Shown here piece by piece: positions 43,533 to 52,116 of a stretch of 64,000 nt of DNA. Every line of letters starts with the position of its first letter. Position 1 is the first letter of the stretch. Under the pieces are notes generated by a model. It did no database searches. It was not told the DNA's origin and saw only the letters and a list, made by a program, of their open reading frames with translations. The position numbers were made by a program, and so were the translations under genes. Location of the stretch: NCBI GenBank assembly GCA_035638775.1, contig DASQZJ010000051.1, positions 1 to 64,000 of the forward strand, read 5' to 3'. The stretch comes from DASQZJ01 sp035638775. Its GTDB lineage: Bacteria; Pseudomonadota; Gammaproteobacteria; UBA5335; SLRW01.

Positions 43533-45569
43533 TCAGCGCGGGTCGGGCGATCCGCGGGACCCCTGTGCACACACGGCCCCCGCGCCGTCCATCCCCACGG
43601 TCGCTTCTTCGCGCAGCTGCTCCAGCCACGCCTGAAACATCAGCACCCCCCAGAGGTTGTACTGGCGGTCGTGGGTGCCGGCCAGGTGCTCGGCCCAGAG
43701 CTGCCGGATCGGACCGGGGTGCAGGAATCCCTCGCGGCGCAGGCGCGCCTCGTCCAGCAGGGCTTCGGCCCAGTCCCGCAGCGGCTCCCGGAGCCAGTGC
43801 TCGAGCGGGATGCTGAACCCCTGCTTGGGACGCTCGATCAGCTCCCGGGGCACGTAGCGGTAGAGCACCTGGCGCAGCAGCCACTTCCCCTGTCCGCCGT
43901 GGATCCGCAGGTCCAGCGGCAGGCTCCAGGCGTGCTCGGCGACCCGGTGGTCGAGCATCGGCACGCGCGCCTCCAGTCCGACCACCATGGTCGCCCGGTC
44001 CACCTTCGTCAGGATGTCGTCCGGCAGGTAGCTGACGAAATCCATCCACATCAACCGCTCGGTGAACCCGCCCAGTGGCGGGGTATCGTCGATCAGCGTG
44101 GGCAGCGGCCGCGCACCCGGCACCAGCGCCTCCGGCCGCGCCCACTCCGACGCGAGCAGGGAGTAGGTTTCCGCGGGCGTTTGCGCCTGCAGAACGTCCG
44201 CGAGACGGTGCACCTTGTGACCGGGCTGACTCACCTGCAGCGCCTCCGGCAGGACCGGGCTGGCGATGCCGTGCAGCCGGTCCCAGAAGCCCGGCGGACC
44301 CAGCCGGAGAGACCTCGCCAGGCCCCGGCGCAGGGGGGGCGGAAGCATCGACACCTTGCGCCAGGTCGAGCGCGCCAGCCGGTAGCGCACGTATCCGCCG
44401 AACAGCTCGTCGCCGCCGTCCCCCGACAGCGCCACGGTCACCTCGCTGCGGGCGAGCCGCGAAACCAGGAACGTGGGGATCTGCGAGGAATCGGCGAAGG
44501 GCTCGTCGTACAGCTCCGGCAGACGCGGGATCACGTCGAGGGCCTGGTCGGCACTCACGTACAGCGCCGTGTGGTCCGTGCCCAGGTGCGCCGCCACGGC
44601 GCGGGCGTATTCCGCCTCGTCGTACTCGCCGTAGTGAAAGCCGATGGAAAAGGTGCGCACGGGACGGCTGGACTGGGCCTGCATCAGGGCGGTGACGGTC
44701 GACGAATCGACCCCGCCCGACAGGAACGCGCCCAGCGGCACGTCGGCGACCGTGCGGGATGCGACCGCGTCGCGCAGAAGTCGGTCCAGCGCCGCGCGCG
44801 CCTCTTCCGCGTCGCCGTCGAACCGCTGCTCCGCCGCTGCCGCGGCCCGCTCGCGCGCCGACCAGAACGGCGCCGACGCCGCCCGCACGTCGGCGTCCCC
44901 GCGCGGCGTGCGCGCGAAATCGGCGGTTGCCGTCAGCACGGTCCCGGGCCGCAGCTTGTACAGGTCCTCGAAAATGCACCAGGGCGACGGCACGTAGTCG
45001 TACCGCAGCAGGGCGGCGACGGCGTCGCGGCTCACCGGGTTGTGGAAGCCGGGGCACGCCCGGATCGCCTTCAGCTCGGAGCCGAACACGAACGAGCCGG
45101 CCACCCATCCGAAATAGAGGGGCTTGATCCCGACACGGTCGCGCGCCAGTCGCAGGCGGCGTTCCCGCCGGTCCCACAGCGCCAGGGCGAAGGCCCCGTT
45201 GCAACGCTCGAGCGCGGGCACCAGGCCCCACTCCTCCACCGAGGCCAGCAGCACCTCGGTGTCGGAGTGTCCGCGAAACGCGTGACCGGCAGCGGCCAGC
45301 TGTTCGCGCAGGGGACGGAAATTGTAGATCTCGCCGTTGAACACGACCACGTAGCGCCCGCTTTCGGACACCATCGGCTGGTGCCCCGCCGGCGACAGGT
45401 CGATGACGGACAGGCGCCGGTGCGCCGCGGCAAAGCCCGCCGCGGCATCCTCGAACACGCCGTCGTCATCCGGGCCCCGGGCGCGGATGCGCGCAGCCAT
45501 GTCGCGCGCGACGCGGCCGGGCCCGGTGCAGCGGTGACCGGGTGAGTACACCCCCGCCAGACCACACAT
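43533..45569 (-). CDS. asnB: AsnB-type glutamine-hydrolysing asparagine synthetase/amidotransferase
   Basis: This 678-residue protein begins MCGLAGVY, so Cys2 is the class II glutaminase nucleophile. RARGPDDDGVF, RLSVIDLSPAGHQPM and FNGEIYNF follow, and the synthetase domain has the PP-loop LSGGVDSS and the SGDGGDELFGGY segment. It transfers ammonia from Gln to a carboxylate activated as an acyl-AMP: Asp in primary metabolism, or other acids in cell-wall and natural-product pathways. ATG at 45569 is fixed by Cys2; the longer frame upstream is shadow. It is divergent from an SDR gene and points towards the ligase relic. It could amidate a product of the ATP-grasp locus, but housekeeping use is equally possible. 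Confidence 0.9.
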   Translation of the reverse strand: MCGLAGVYSPGHRCTGPGRVARDMAARIRARGPDDDGVFEDAAAGFAAAHRRLSVIDLSPAGHQPMVSESGRYVVVFNGEIYNFRPLREQLAAAGHAFRGHSDTEVLLASVEEWGLVPALERCNGAFALALWDRRERRLRLARDRVGIKPLYFGWVAGSFVFGSELKAIRACPGFHNPVSRDAVAALLRYDYVPSPWCIFEDLYKLRPGTVLTATADFARTPRGDADVRAASAPFWSARERAAAAAEQRFDGDAEEARAALDRLLRDAVASRTVADVPLGAFLSGGVDSSTVTALMQAQSSRPVRTFSIGFHYGEYDEAEYARAVAAHLGTDHTALYVSADQALDVIPRLPELYDEPFADSSQIPTFLVSRLARSEVTVALSGDGGDELFGGYVRYRLARSTWRKVSMLPPPLRRGLARSLRLGPPGFWDRLHGIASPVLPEALQVSQPGHKVHRLADVLQAQTPAETYSLLASEWARPEALVPGARPLPTLIDDTPPLGGFTERLMWMDFVSYLPDDILTKVDRATMVVGLEARVPMLDHRVAEHAWSLPLDLRIHGGQGKWLLRQVLYRYVPRELIERPKQGFSIPLEHWLREPLRDWAEALLDEARLRREGFLHPGPIRQLWAEHLAGTHDRQYNLWGVLMFQAWLEQLREEATVGMDGAGAVCAQGSRGSPDPR

Positions 45570-45860
45570 ATCAGCAGCCCCGATCCGTGGGCGGCCCGCA
45601 CCGTTTGTCGTTGTATCCGGCAAGACGGGACCCGACCGCGCGGCGCGTGCCGCGGGAAGGACAACCGTGGGCGGTGCCGCGATCAGTGAACCCCTTTGCC
45701 AATAGTAGTCAAGGAACGGGGCTGCTGCCCGAGCGCGCCGCCCCGCCCCGCCACACCGCCCGTACGGCGCATCACCGGCGCGATCGGTGCGCCACGGGTC
45801 CGGTCTGCGGCACGGAACCCGTATACTGGGCACAATCCGACAACACCGAGGAGAACTTCG

Positions 45861-46727
45861 ATGGGCAGCCTGGACGGAAAGACCGCATTCATCACCGGCG
45901 GCGGCTCCGGCATCGGCCGGGGCATCGCCGAGCGCTTCGCCCGCGACGGCGCCGACGTGTTCGTGGTGGACGTCGACGACGACGGCGCGGCGGGCACCGC
46001 GGAGATCGTCACCGGCCTGGGCCGCCGGGCCGGGACCTTCCACGGCAACGTCGCCTCCAAACCGCACCTGCAGGAGGCCGTGGAGCAGTGCGTCGGCAGC
46101 CTCGGCCGGCTCGACATCGTGGTGGCCAACGCCGGCATCGGCCGGCCCGCCTCGGTGCTGGACCAGGAGCTGAAGGACTGGCAGGACCAGCTCGACATCA
46201 ACCTGACCGGCGTGTTTCTCACCGTGCAGGTCACGGCGCGCCGGATGGTCGAGCTCGGCGGCGGCGGGCGCATCATCTGCATGTCCTCGCTGGCGGCCGA
46301 GAACACCAGCCCGGAGATGTTCGCCTACTCCGCCACCAAGGCGGCCGTGCGCATGATGGTGCGCGCCTGGTCGCAGGACCTGGGGCGGCACGGCATCACC
46401 GTGAACGCGATCGGCCCGGGCATCATCGAGACGCCGCTCGCGCGCGGCCTGGCCGGTGACGAGGGCAGCCGCGTTCGCGGGGCGGTGGAGTCGATGACGC
46501 CGGCGGGCCGGGTCGGCCGGCCTTCGGACATCGCCGGGCTGGCAAGCTTCATGGCGGGCCCGGACGGCGAGTTCATGACCGGCGCCTACGTGCTCATGGA
46601 CGGCGGGCTGCGTGACGCCCGCCCCGGCTGGCAGCCGGACGCCGATACGGCACAGGAGATGCAACGCTACGTCCAGGCGGCCGAGGAGCGCCGCCGGCGC
46701 ATGCAGCCCTGGCTCGACGAGCGTTGA
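45861..46727 (+). CDS. Short-chain dehydrogenase/reductase
   Basis: This 288-residue classical SDR has the cofactor motif TGGGSGIGRG, NAG of ANAGIG, the catalytic Ser in CMSSLA and the Tyr/Lys pair in YSATKAA. Asp in VVDVDDD after the second strand favours NAD(H) over NADP(H). A charged C-terminal tail of about 35 residues (ending EERRRRMQPWLDER) extends beyond the usual 250. GAGGAG lies 8 bp before the ATG. It is divergent from asnB (291 bp apart). Substrate unknown. Confidence 0.88.
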   Translation: MGSLDGKTAFITGGGSGIGRGIAERFARDGADVFVVDVDDDGAAGTAEIVTGLGRRAGTFHGNVASKPHLQEAVEQCVGSLGRLDIVVANAGIGRPASVLDQELKDWQDQLDINLTGVFLTVQVTARRMVELGGGGRIICMSSLAAENTSPEMFAYSATKAAVRMMVRAWSQDLGRHGITVNAIGPGIIETPLARGLAGDEGSRVRGAVESMTPAGRVGRPSDIAGLASFMAGPDGEFMTGAYVLMDGGLRDARPGWQPDADTAQEMQRYVQAAEERRRRMQPWLDER

Positions 46728-46983
46728 CTGCTCCGGCCGCGACGCGGGGCCCGGGGCGCGGCCGGATCGTTCGCCGCTTTGCCGCGTTCCCCTCGCCGCG
46801 CCCGGCCGCGTGCCGATGACCGGAACCCTTGACGGGCGAGGCTGCCTCAGGATCATGCCGGCGAGACGACATGCGAGGATCGGGCGCCACCGAAGCAGCT
46901 CCCGTGACCGCTTCCGGCGCGCTCGTCCGGGTACGGCCCCGGCGGGTCCGGACGGGGACGAACCGCACAGCCGAGCTTCTCCA

Positions 46984-48288
46984 TTGATCAGACGAAAGCA
47001 CAGCGCGCGGCCCGGGCGACTCCCGGGCCTTCCCGAATCGCTCTGCATCCTGCTGGTGCTCGGCGGGTTCGCCGTGCCCGCGCGGGCGGGTCTCAACGCC
47101 AGCACGGAGAACTCGATCAGCCAGATCATGATCCAGTCCACCTACGCCCGCAGCAGCGAGGCCGCGGCACAGCGGGCCGGCACGCCCGTCCACACGGGCT
47201 CGCACTCGGCGATCCTGCCGCAGGTGGCCGAGAGCGCCTCGGAAGGCCTGCTCGTCGGCTTCGAGTACGCCAACCGCGACTTCACGCCAGCCCACCTGAC
47301 GGGAAGCGCGGGCGTGGTCTACACCACCGAGGGCCAGCGCGCCTTCGACGGCAGCATGCTCGTGCCCGAGGTGTTCACCCTGGCGGGCCGTCCGGTGCTC
47401 AACCTGGTGCAGGTCCAGTATTTCGAGGATCCGACCCAGGAGTACTTCGGCCTGGGCAACAACAGCGTCGGGTCCAACCCGCTGTCGACCCACAGGATCC
47501 GGCGCGAGACGGCCCTGGAGACGCTCGGGTGGCGGGTCACCCCGTGGGTGACGGTGGCCCTGGGCGCCGGCGTGAACCACGTCTCCATCGGCCGGGGGGT
47601 CCGGGAAAACGCGGCGACGCCCTACACCGTCGACCTGTACCCCAATCTCGTGGGCATCCACGGCGGCATGACCAGTCCGGTCTCGCTCTCGGTCATCTAC
47701 GACGACCGCAGGAACCTGACCGAGCCGTCGCGTGGCTGGAACGCGTACGTGAAGGTCCAGCACGTGGGACCGGAGCTGGGAAACGACTACCACTACACCC
47801 GCTACGCCTTCAGCGCGAGCTACCTGTTTCCCGTCGTCAATGCCGATCACATCATGGGCGTGCGCCTGCGCGGCGAGTACCTGAACGGGTCGGTGCACCA
47901 GCTGCCGTTCTACGAGCTGGCATCGCTGGGCGGCGACCAGAACATGGAGGGCTACCACAAGAACCGCTTCCTGGGGCAGAGCGATATCCTGTTCTCCACC
48001 GAGTACCGGCAGAAGCTGAGCAGGTTCAACTGGCACGACATCTGGCACGTGCGGATCGACGGCGTCCTGTTCGGTGACGCCGGGCGCGTGTTCATCGATG
48101 CAAAGGCCCGGCAGGACCAGTTCCGGGTGAACGGCGACCTGATCACGCGGGTGATCCACAACTTCCGCTACGACTACGGGGCCGGCCTGCGAATCGCGCT
48201 GGGACAGGTCCTGGTCGCACGGCTCGATCTCGGCTTCAGCCAGGAAAACAAGGGCCTGTCCTACCTTTCCTTCAGCGAGGTCTTCTAG
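46984..48288 (+). CDS. Omp85-like outer-membrane barrel (surface antigen type)
   Basis: With the TTG at 46984 the protein has 434 residues and a signal peptide (basic start, LCILLVLGGFAVPARAG). The mature part is a beta-barrel: VGFEYANRDF, VTVALGAGVNHVSIG, SLSVIYDDRRNLTEPSRG, YAFSASYLFPVV and LARLDLGFSQEN. It ends in Phe (LSFSEVF), the usual signal for Bam-assisted insertion. The lid-strand motif VRGF of Omp85 proteins appears as NMEGYHK. No POTRA domain precedes the barrel, as in single-barrel BamA/TamA-like proteins. Upstream ATGs at 46816 and 46858 exist but would place long basic tails before the signal peptide. Confidence 0.75.
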   Translation: MIRRKHSARPGRLPGLPESLCILLVLGGFAVPARAGLNASTENSISQIMIQSTYARSSEAAAQRAGTPVHTGSHSAILPQVAESASEGLLVGFEYANRDFTPAHLTGSAGVVYTTEGQRAFDGSMLVPEVFTLAGRPVLNLVQVQYFEDPTQEYFGLGNNSVGSNPLSTHRIRRETALETLGWRVTPWVTVALGAGVNHVSIGRGVRENAATPYTVDLYPNLVGIHGGMTSPVSLSVIYDDRRNLTEPSRGWNAYVKVQHVGPELGNDYHYTRYAFSASYLFPVVNADHIMGVRLRGEYLNGSVHQLPFYELASLGGDQNMEGYHKNRFLGQSDILFSTEYRQKLSRFNWHDIWHVRIDGVLFGDAGRVFIDAKARQDQFRVNGDLITRVIHNFRYDYGAGLRIALGQVLVARLDLGFSQENKGLSYLSFSEVF

Positions 48289-48399
48289 CGACAATGCGCC
48301 GGGCCCGCCGGCTCCGGAGCGCGCGGCCCGCGCCTGCCGCACGAAGGCTCCGGGACCCGGCAGTAGCTTCCGGGCGATTGGCGATCGGAGAGAAACCTG

Positions 48400-49098
48400 A
48401 TGCGACGGACGCAGCACGACGAACAACATCGCGCCGGCCGGGCCGGCTGGCTGCGCGCGGCCGTGCTCGGTGCCAACGACGGCCTGGTATCGGTCGGCGC
48501 GCTGGTGCTGGGCGTGGCCGCTTCCAGCTCGCCGCCCGCGGGCGTGCTCGTGGCCGGCGTCTCGGCCTGGGTCGCGGGCGCCCTGTCGATGGCGGCCGGC
48601 GAGTACGTCTCGGTGAGCACGCAGGCGGACATCGAGAGGGCGGACCTGGAAATCGAGCGCCGCGAGCTGGAGCGCCAGCCCGAATACGAGCACCAGGAGC
48701 TCGCCCGGATCTACGTCCGGCGCGGCCTCGAGCCCGAGCTCGCCGACCGGGTCGCGACCCAGCTGATGGCCCACGATGCACTGGGTGCCCACGCGCGCGA
48801 CGAGATCGGCATCTCCGAAACCCTCGCGGCCAGGCCGTTCCAGGCGGCCTGGGCGTCGGGCCTGAGCTTCACCGCCGGGGTGGCGCCGCCGCTGCTCGCG
48901 ATCTGGCTGGTCCCCGCGGGCCTGCTGGTCCCGGTGGTATTCGGGGTCTGCCTGTTCTTCCTGGCGGTGCTCGGCGCGGTCGGCGCCTGGACCGGCGGCG
49001 CCGGCCTGCTCAAGGGGACGCTCCGCGTATTCCTGTGGGGCACCGCCGCCATGCTGGTCACGACCGCCGTCGGCACCCTGCTGGGCGCCCCGGGCTGA
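48400..49098 (+). CDS. VIT1/CCC1-family iron/manganese transporter
   Basis: This 232-residue membrane protein has the family pattern: WLRAAVLGANDGLVSVGALV, the first helix with its metal-site Asp, then AGEYVSVSTQADIERADLEIE. A helical cytosolic metal-binding domain (about 70-150, Glu-rich) and three C-terminal helices (about 158-232) follow. VIT1/CCC1 proteins export Fe2+ or Mn2+ from the cytosol. The ATG has a GGAGAG site. It follows the barrel gene by 111 bp on the same strand, but no functional link is obvious. Confidence 0.87.
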   Translation: MRRTQHDEQHRAGRAGWLRAAVLGANDGLVSVGALVLGVAASSSPPAGVLVAGVSAWVAGALSMAAGEYVSVSTQADIERADLEIERRELERQPEYEHQELARIYVRRGLEPELADRVATQLMAHDALGAHARDEIGISETLAARPFQAAWASGLSFTAGVAPPLLAIWLVPAGLLVPVVFGVCLFFLAVLGAVGAWTGGAGLLKGTLRVFLWGTAAMLVTTAVGTLLGAPG

Positions 49099-49190
49099 CA
49101 CCCCGGTCCAGCAGCACGTCTCCCCCGAACCCTGCCGTCCGGCGGCCGTTGTCCATTCAGCCTGGATCTTCGTATGTTATTGTTCTTCTG

Positions 49191-49220
49191 ACCTAAAACC
49201 TAAGACCTAAAACCTAAAAC
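49191..49220. repeat. AT-rich array D (CCTAAAA heptamers)
   Basis: Four heptamers CCTAAAA, CCTAAGA, CCTAAAA, CCTAAAA, a CC-variant of the main unit. Here both flanking genes are on the plus strand, so this array does not follow the 3'-polarity rule. The next bases, ACGGGCGGCGCCC, recur almost unchanged after array F. Confidence 0.8.
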
Positions 49221-49313
49221 GGGCGGCGCCCAGGCCGCGGCAAGCACCCGCGCATTGGTGGCCCACGCCGGGTTAGCATGTCCGCCGGGCCCAATTGATG
49301 GAGCGCGCCGCCC

Positions 49314-50903
49314 TTGAACGACGAGACCGTCTTCCTGCTGCTGTTCGTGGTCGCGACCGCGGTCGCCATCGGCGGGCGCTGGCTGCGGCTGCCCTACACC
49401 GTCGCGCTGGTCCTGGCCGGGCTGGCGCTGGGCTCGGTGCACCTGTTCCCGGCGCCCGAGCTGACCCGTACCCTGCTGTTCTCCGTGTTCCTGCCCGGCC
49501 TGATTTTCGAGGCGGCCTTTCACCTGGACTTCCGCGAGTTCTGGCGCAACCGGACGACCGTCGTTTCCCTGGCGGTGCCCGGCGTCATCGCCTCCATCGT
49601 GCTGACCGTGCTGATCCTGACGCCGGTGACCAACGCGCTGGACTTCGTGCACGACTTCACCTGGAAGGAGGCCCTGGTCTTCGGCGCCCTGATCGCCGCC
49701 ACCGACCCGATCTCGGTCATCGGCATCTTCCGCAGCCTGGGCGTACCGCGGCGCCTGTCGCTGCTGCTGGAGGGCGAAAGCCTGCTCAACGACGGCACCG
49801 GCATCGTCTTCTTCACCCTGAGCCTGTCGCTGGTGGCCGGCGCCACGGTCGGCGCCGGCAGCCTGGCCGCCGAGTTCGCCGCGGTGGTCGGCATCGGCGC
49901 GGCGATCGGCGCCGTCACGGGCTACGTGGTCTCGCTGCTGCTGCAGCAGGTCGACGACCCGATGATCGAGATCACCCTGACCACCATCGCCGCCTACGGC
50001 TCGTTCGTGGCCGCCGAGCAGCTCGGCTACTCGGGCATCATCGCCACGGTGGCCGCCGGCATGGTCTGCGGCAACCTGGGCGCCCGGACCGGCATGTCCC
50101 CGTCGACCCGGGTGGCCACGGAGACCTTCTGGGAATACGTCGCCTTCGCCCTGAACTCGATCGTGTTCCTGCTGATCGGCCTCGAGGTCCGGCTCGACTC
50201 GCTGCTCTCGTCCTGGGTCGCGATCGTCGTCGCCTACCTGGCGGTCACGCTCGGGCGCGGCCTGGTGATCCTGACCGTCTGGGGCGGCATGGGCCTGACC
50301 CGGGAGCGCTTCCCGGGACGCTGGGCGATCGTCCTGACCTGGGGCGGGCTGCGCGGGGCGCTGCCCATGGTGCTGGTGCTGAGCCTGCCCCAGCACTTCC
50401 CGTTCCGGAGCCTGCTCGTCTCGATGACCTTCGGCGTGGTGCTCCTGTCGATCCTGGTCCACGGCCTGACCATGTCGCCGCTGCTTCGCCGGCTGGGCAT
50501 CGCGCGCGACTCCGGCAAGCGCAACGCCTACGAGCTGCGCCGCGCCCGGCTGCTGGCCGCCGACACCGCCCTGGCGGAGATCGACCGCATGGCCGCCCGC
50601 GGCGTCGCCTCGCCGGAGGTGCTGGAGAGCCTGCGCGGCGAGTACCGCCAGCGCGCGGACAAGGCCCGCCAGTCCCTGGCCGACCTGCACATGCAGGACC
50701 GGCAGTTGCGCGAGGAAGAGCTCGCGCGCACCCGCCACGAGGTGCTGCAGGTGGAGAAGAAGGCGATCATGGACGCCCAGCAACAGGGCCGGCTCGGCCA
50801 CGAAGCCGCCGCCCGCCTGCTGGCCGACATCGACGCCCGCCTCCTCCAGCTCGAATCCGGCCTCCCGCCGCAGCCCGAATCCCCGGCCGACCCGCCGGAA
50901 TGA
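49314..50903 (+). CDS. NhaP/CPA1-type Na+/H+ antiporter
   Basis: This 529-residue protein has about 12 membrane helices (1-395), the CPA1 ion-site motifs AATDPISV and LLEGESLLNDGTG (with the conserved ND/GES pattern), and WGGLRGALPMVL late in the membrane domain. The C-terminal 130 residues are a soluble, coiled-coil-prone Arg/Glu/Leu-rich tail (RLLAADTALAEID onward). It should exchange Na+ (or K+) for H+ and fits a salt-exposed lifestyle. Start is a TTG at 49314 with TGGAG about 10 bp upstream; no ATG fits the frame. Confidence 0.9.
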   Translation: MNDETVFLLLFVVATAVAIGGRWLRLPYTVALVLAGLALGSVHLFPAPELTRTLLFSVFLPGLIFEAAFHLDFREFWRNRTTVVSLAVPGVIASIVLTVLILTPVTNALDFVHDFTWKEALVFGALIAATDPISVIGIFRSLGVPRRLSLLLEGESLLNDGTGIVFFTLSLSLVAGATVGAGSLAAEFAAVVGIGAAIGAVTGYVVSLLLQQVDDPMIEITLTTIAAYGSFVAAEQLGYSGIIATVAAGMVCGNLGARTGMSPSTRVATETFWEYVAFALNSIVFLLIGLEVRLDSLLSSWVAIVVAYLAVTLGRGLVILTVWGGMGLTRERFPGRWAIVLTWGGLRGALPMVLVLSLPQHFPFRSLLVSMTFGVVLLSILVHGLTMSPLLRRLGIARDSGKRNAYELRRARLLAADTALAEIDRMAARGVASPEVLESLRGEYRQRADKARQSLADLHMQDRQLREEELARTRHEVLQVEKKAIMDAQQQGRLGHEAAARLLADIDARLLQLESGLPPQPESPADPPE

Positions 50904-50921
50904 TCAAGTCCTTAGTTCTTG

Positions 50922-51001
50922 CTTAAAACTTAACAACTTAACACTTAACAACTTAACAACTTAACAACTTAACAACTTAATAACTCAATAACCTAAAACT
51001 C
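50922..51001. repeat. AT-rich array E (longest CTTAACAA array)
   Basis: About ten units of 7-8 bp: CTTAAAA, CTTAACAA, CTTAACA, four CTTAACAA, CTTAATAA, CTCAATAA, CCTAAAA. It lies between the convergent NhaP and cytochrome-fusion genes and ends 6 bp before the stop of the latter. Confidence 0.92.
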
Positions 51002-51006
51002 ACCCT

Positions 51007-52116
51007 CTACCGTGCCACCAGCTTCACGTCCGAACTCTGCGCCCGCGTCCAGGTCAGCGGCTTCCGCCCCGCCGGATAACCGTTCTCCCGCAGCAGGAAC
51101 GCCATCAGCTCGACGTACTGGCGGTGGCTCAGGCTGCCCGGGTCGTCCATCGGCATGTGCGAGGAGAAGAACCCGAAGATCGAGCCCACCGTCATGTCGT
51201 CGCCCGGCGAGGCGAACCCGGAGCCCTTGAGCGGCGGGCCTACCAGGCCGCCGAGGTTCGCGCCGTGGCACCGGGCACAGTGGGTGGCGTAGATCCCGCT
51301 GCCCTCGCGTGCCTGCTTCTTCGTGTACAGCCCCGGCGGGCCGTCTCCGCCCGCCTTGCCGCCGGCCACCCGTATGCTGAGCGCCTTGCCCGCCGCGGCG
51401 GGGCGGACCACCTCCACGCTGGCCAGCGCCTTCCCGAAGCGGCGCGCCGTCGCGCTCGCGCGCGGGGCGTACAGCGCCACGATCTCCCAGCGCGCGTGCG
51501 CCATCGACAGCGGCGTCGACTTCCAGGGGCCCGCCCGCGGATGCGTGCGCTCGTACTGCCGACCGGCCAGCTCCCACACCGCGGCCGCGTCCACCCGGCC
51601 CCTGGCCAGGGCATCCAGCACCTGTTCCTGGGTGTTGAACACGCGCAGCCGGTGGCTGCCGCCGTCCAGGTAGAGATCCGGCGGGCTCAGGTAGGTCACC
51701 GCCACGCTGGCACCGGCGGGGAGCTGCGAGAGCCTGCTGCCGCCGGAGCTCATCAGCACGTAGCCGGTGTGCAGATAGGCGGGCGTGTGCTCCAGGCCCG
51801 AGGGCACGGAGGGCGCCGCCGGATCCAGCGGGAAACCCATGATCAGGTCGCAGCGCTTGCGCGCCAGGCGGCGGTACGCGGCGGGGCCGAAGCCGTCCTC
51901 GCCGCGGTCGCCCGAGTCGACGCGCGCGATGTGCAGCCTGGCGGAGACGACCTTCGCCACCGCCCGCGCCACCGCCCGGTCCACGTGCGCCGAGGGGCTC
52001 GCGCGGTCGATGCAGACGCGCATCGGGGCCTGCGCCCGCGCCGGGCGCCAGGGCGCCGCGGCGAGGACGCAGGCCGCCGCCAGGACCAGCAGCGCCCTAG
52101 TCGAGCTTGAAGACAT
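51007..52116 (-). CDS. XoxJ-like binding domain fused to cytochrome c
   Basis: A signal peptide (about 1-28) is followed by a solute-binding-like domain (about 30-245) with the MoxJ/XoxJ pattern MRVCIDRASP and KRCDLIMGFPLDP, then LPAGASVAVTYL and an AAVWELAGRQY block. The C-terminal part (about 260-369) is a class I cytochrome c with CARCH, GPPLKGSG and a probable axial Met in SSHMPMDDPG. The start overlaps the quinoprotein gene's end by 20 bp, so the two are coupled. In methanol dehydrogenase systems XoxJ and XoxG (the electron-accepting cytochrome) are usually separate; here one 369-residue protein combines them. A cytochrome cGJ fusion is known from Methylacidiphilum. Confidence 0.85.
   Translation of the reverse strand: MSSSSTRALLVLAAACVLAAAPWRPARAQAPMRVCIDRASPSAHVDRAVARAVAKVVSARLHIARVDSGDRGEDGFGPAAYRRLARKRCDLIMGFPLDPAAPSVPSGLEHTPAYLHTGYVLMSSGGSRLSQLPAGASVAVTYLSPPDLYLDGGSHRLRVFNTQEQVLDALARGRVDAAAVWELAGRQYERTHPRAGPWKSTPLSMAHARWEIVALYAPRASATARRFGKALASVEVVRPAAAGKALSIRVAGGKAGGDGPPGLYTKKQAREGSGIYATHCARCHGANLGGLVGPPLKGSGFASPGDDMTVGSIFGFFSSHMPMDDPGSLSHRQYVELMAFLLRENGYPAGRKPLTWTRAQSSDVKLVAR

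Noticed and set aside
45570..47141. N-terminal extension of the asnB frame
   Set aside because: AsnB-type enzymes need Cys at position 2; the ATG at 45569 gives MCGL, and the extension is antisense to the SDR gene.
46594..49101. 835-residue minus-strand frame opposite the barrel and VIT1-type genes
   Set aside because: Low-complexity His/Gln/Arg composition; the plus-strand genes are homologous to known families.
50922..51001. Possible CRISPR array
   Set aside because: The units are directly tandem with no spacers, only 7-8 bp long, and no cas genes are near.
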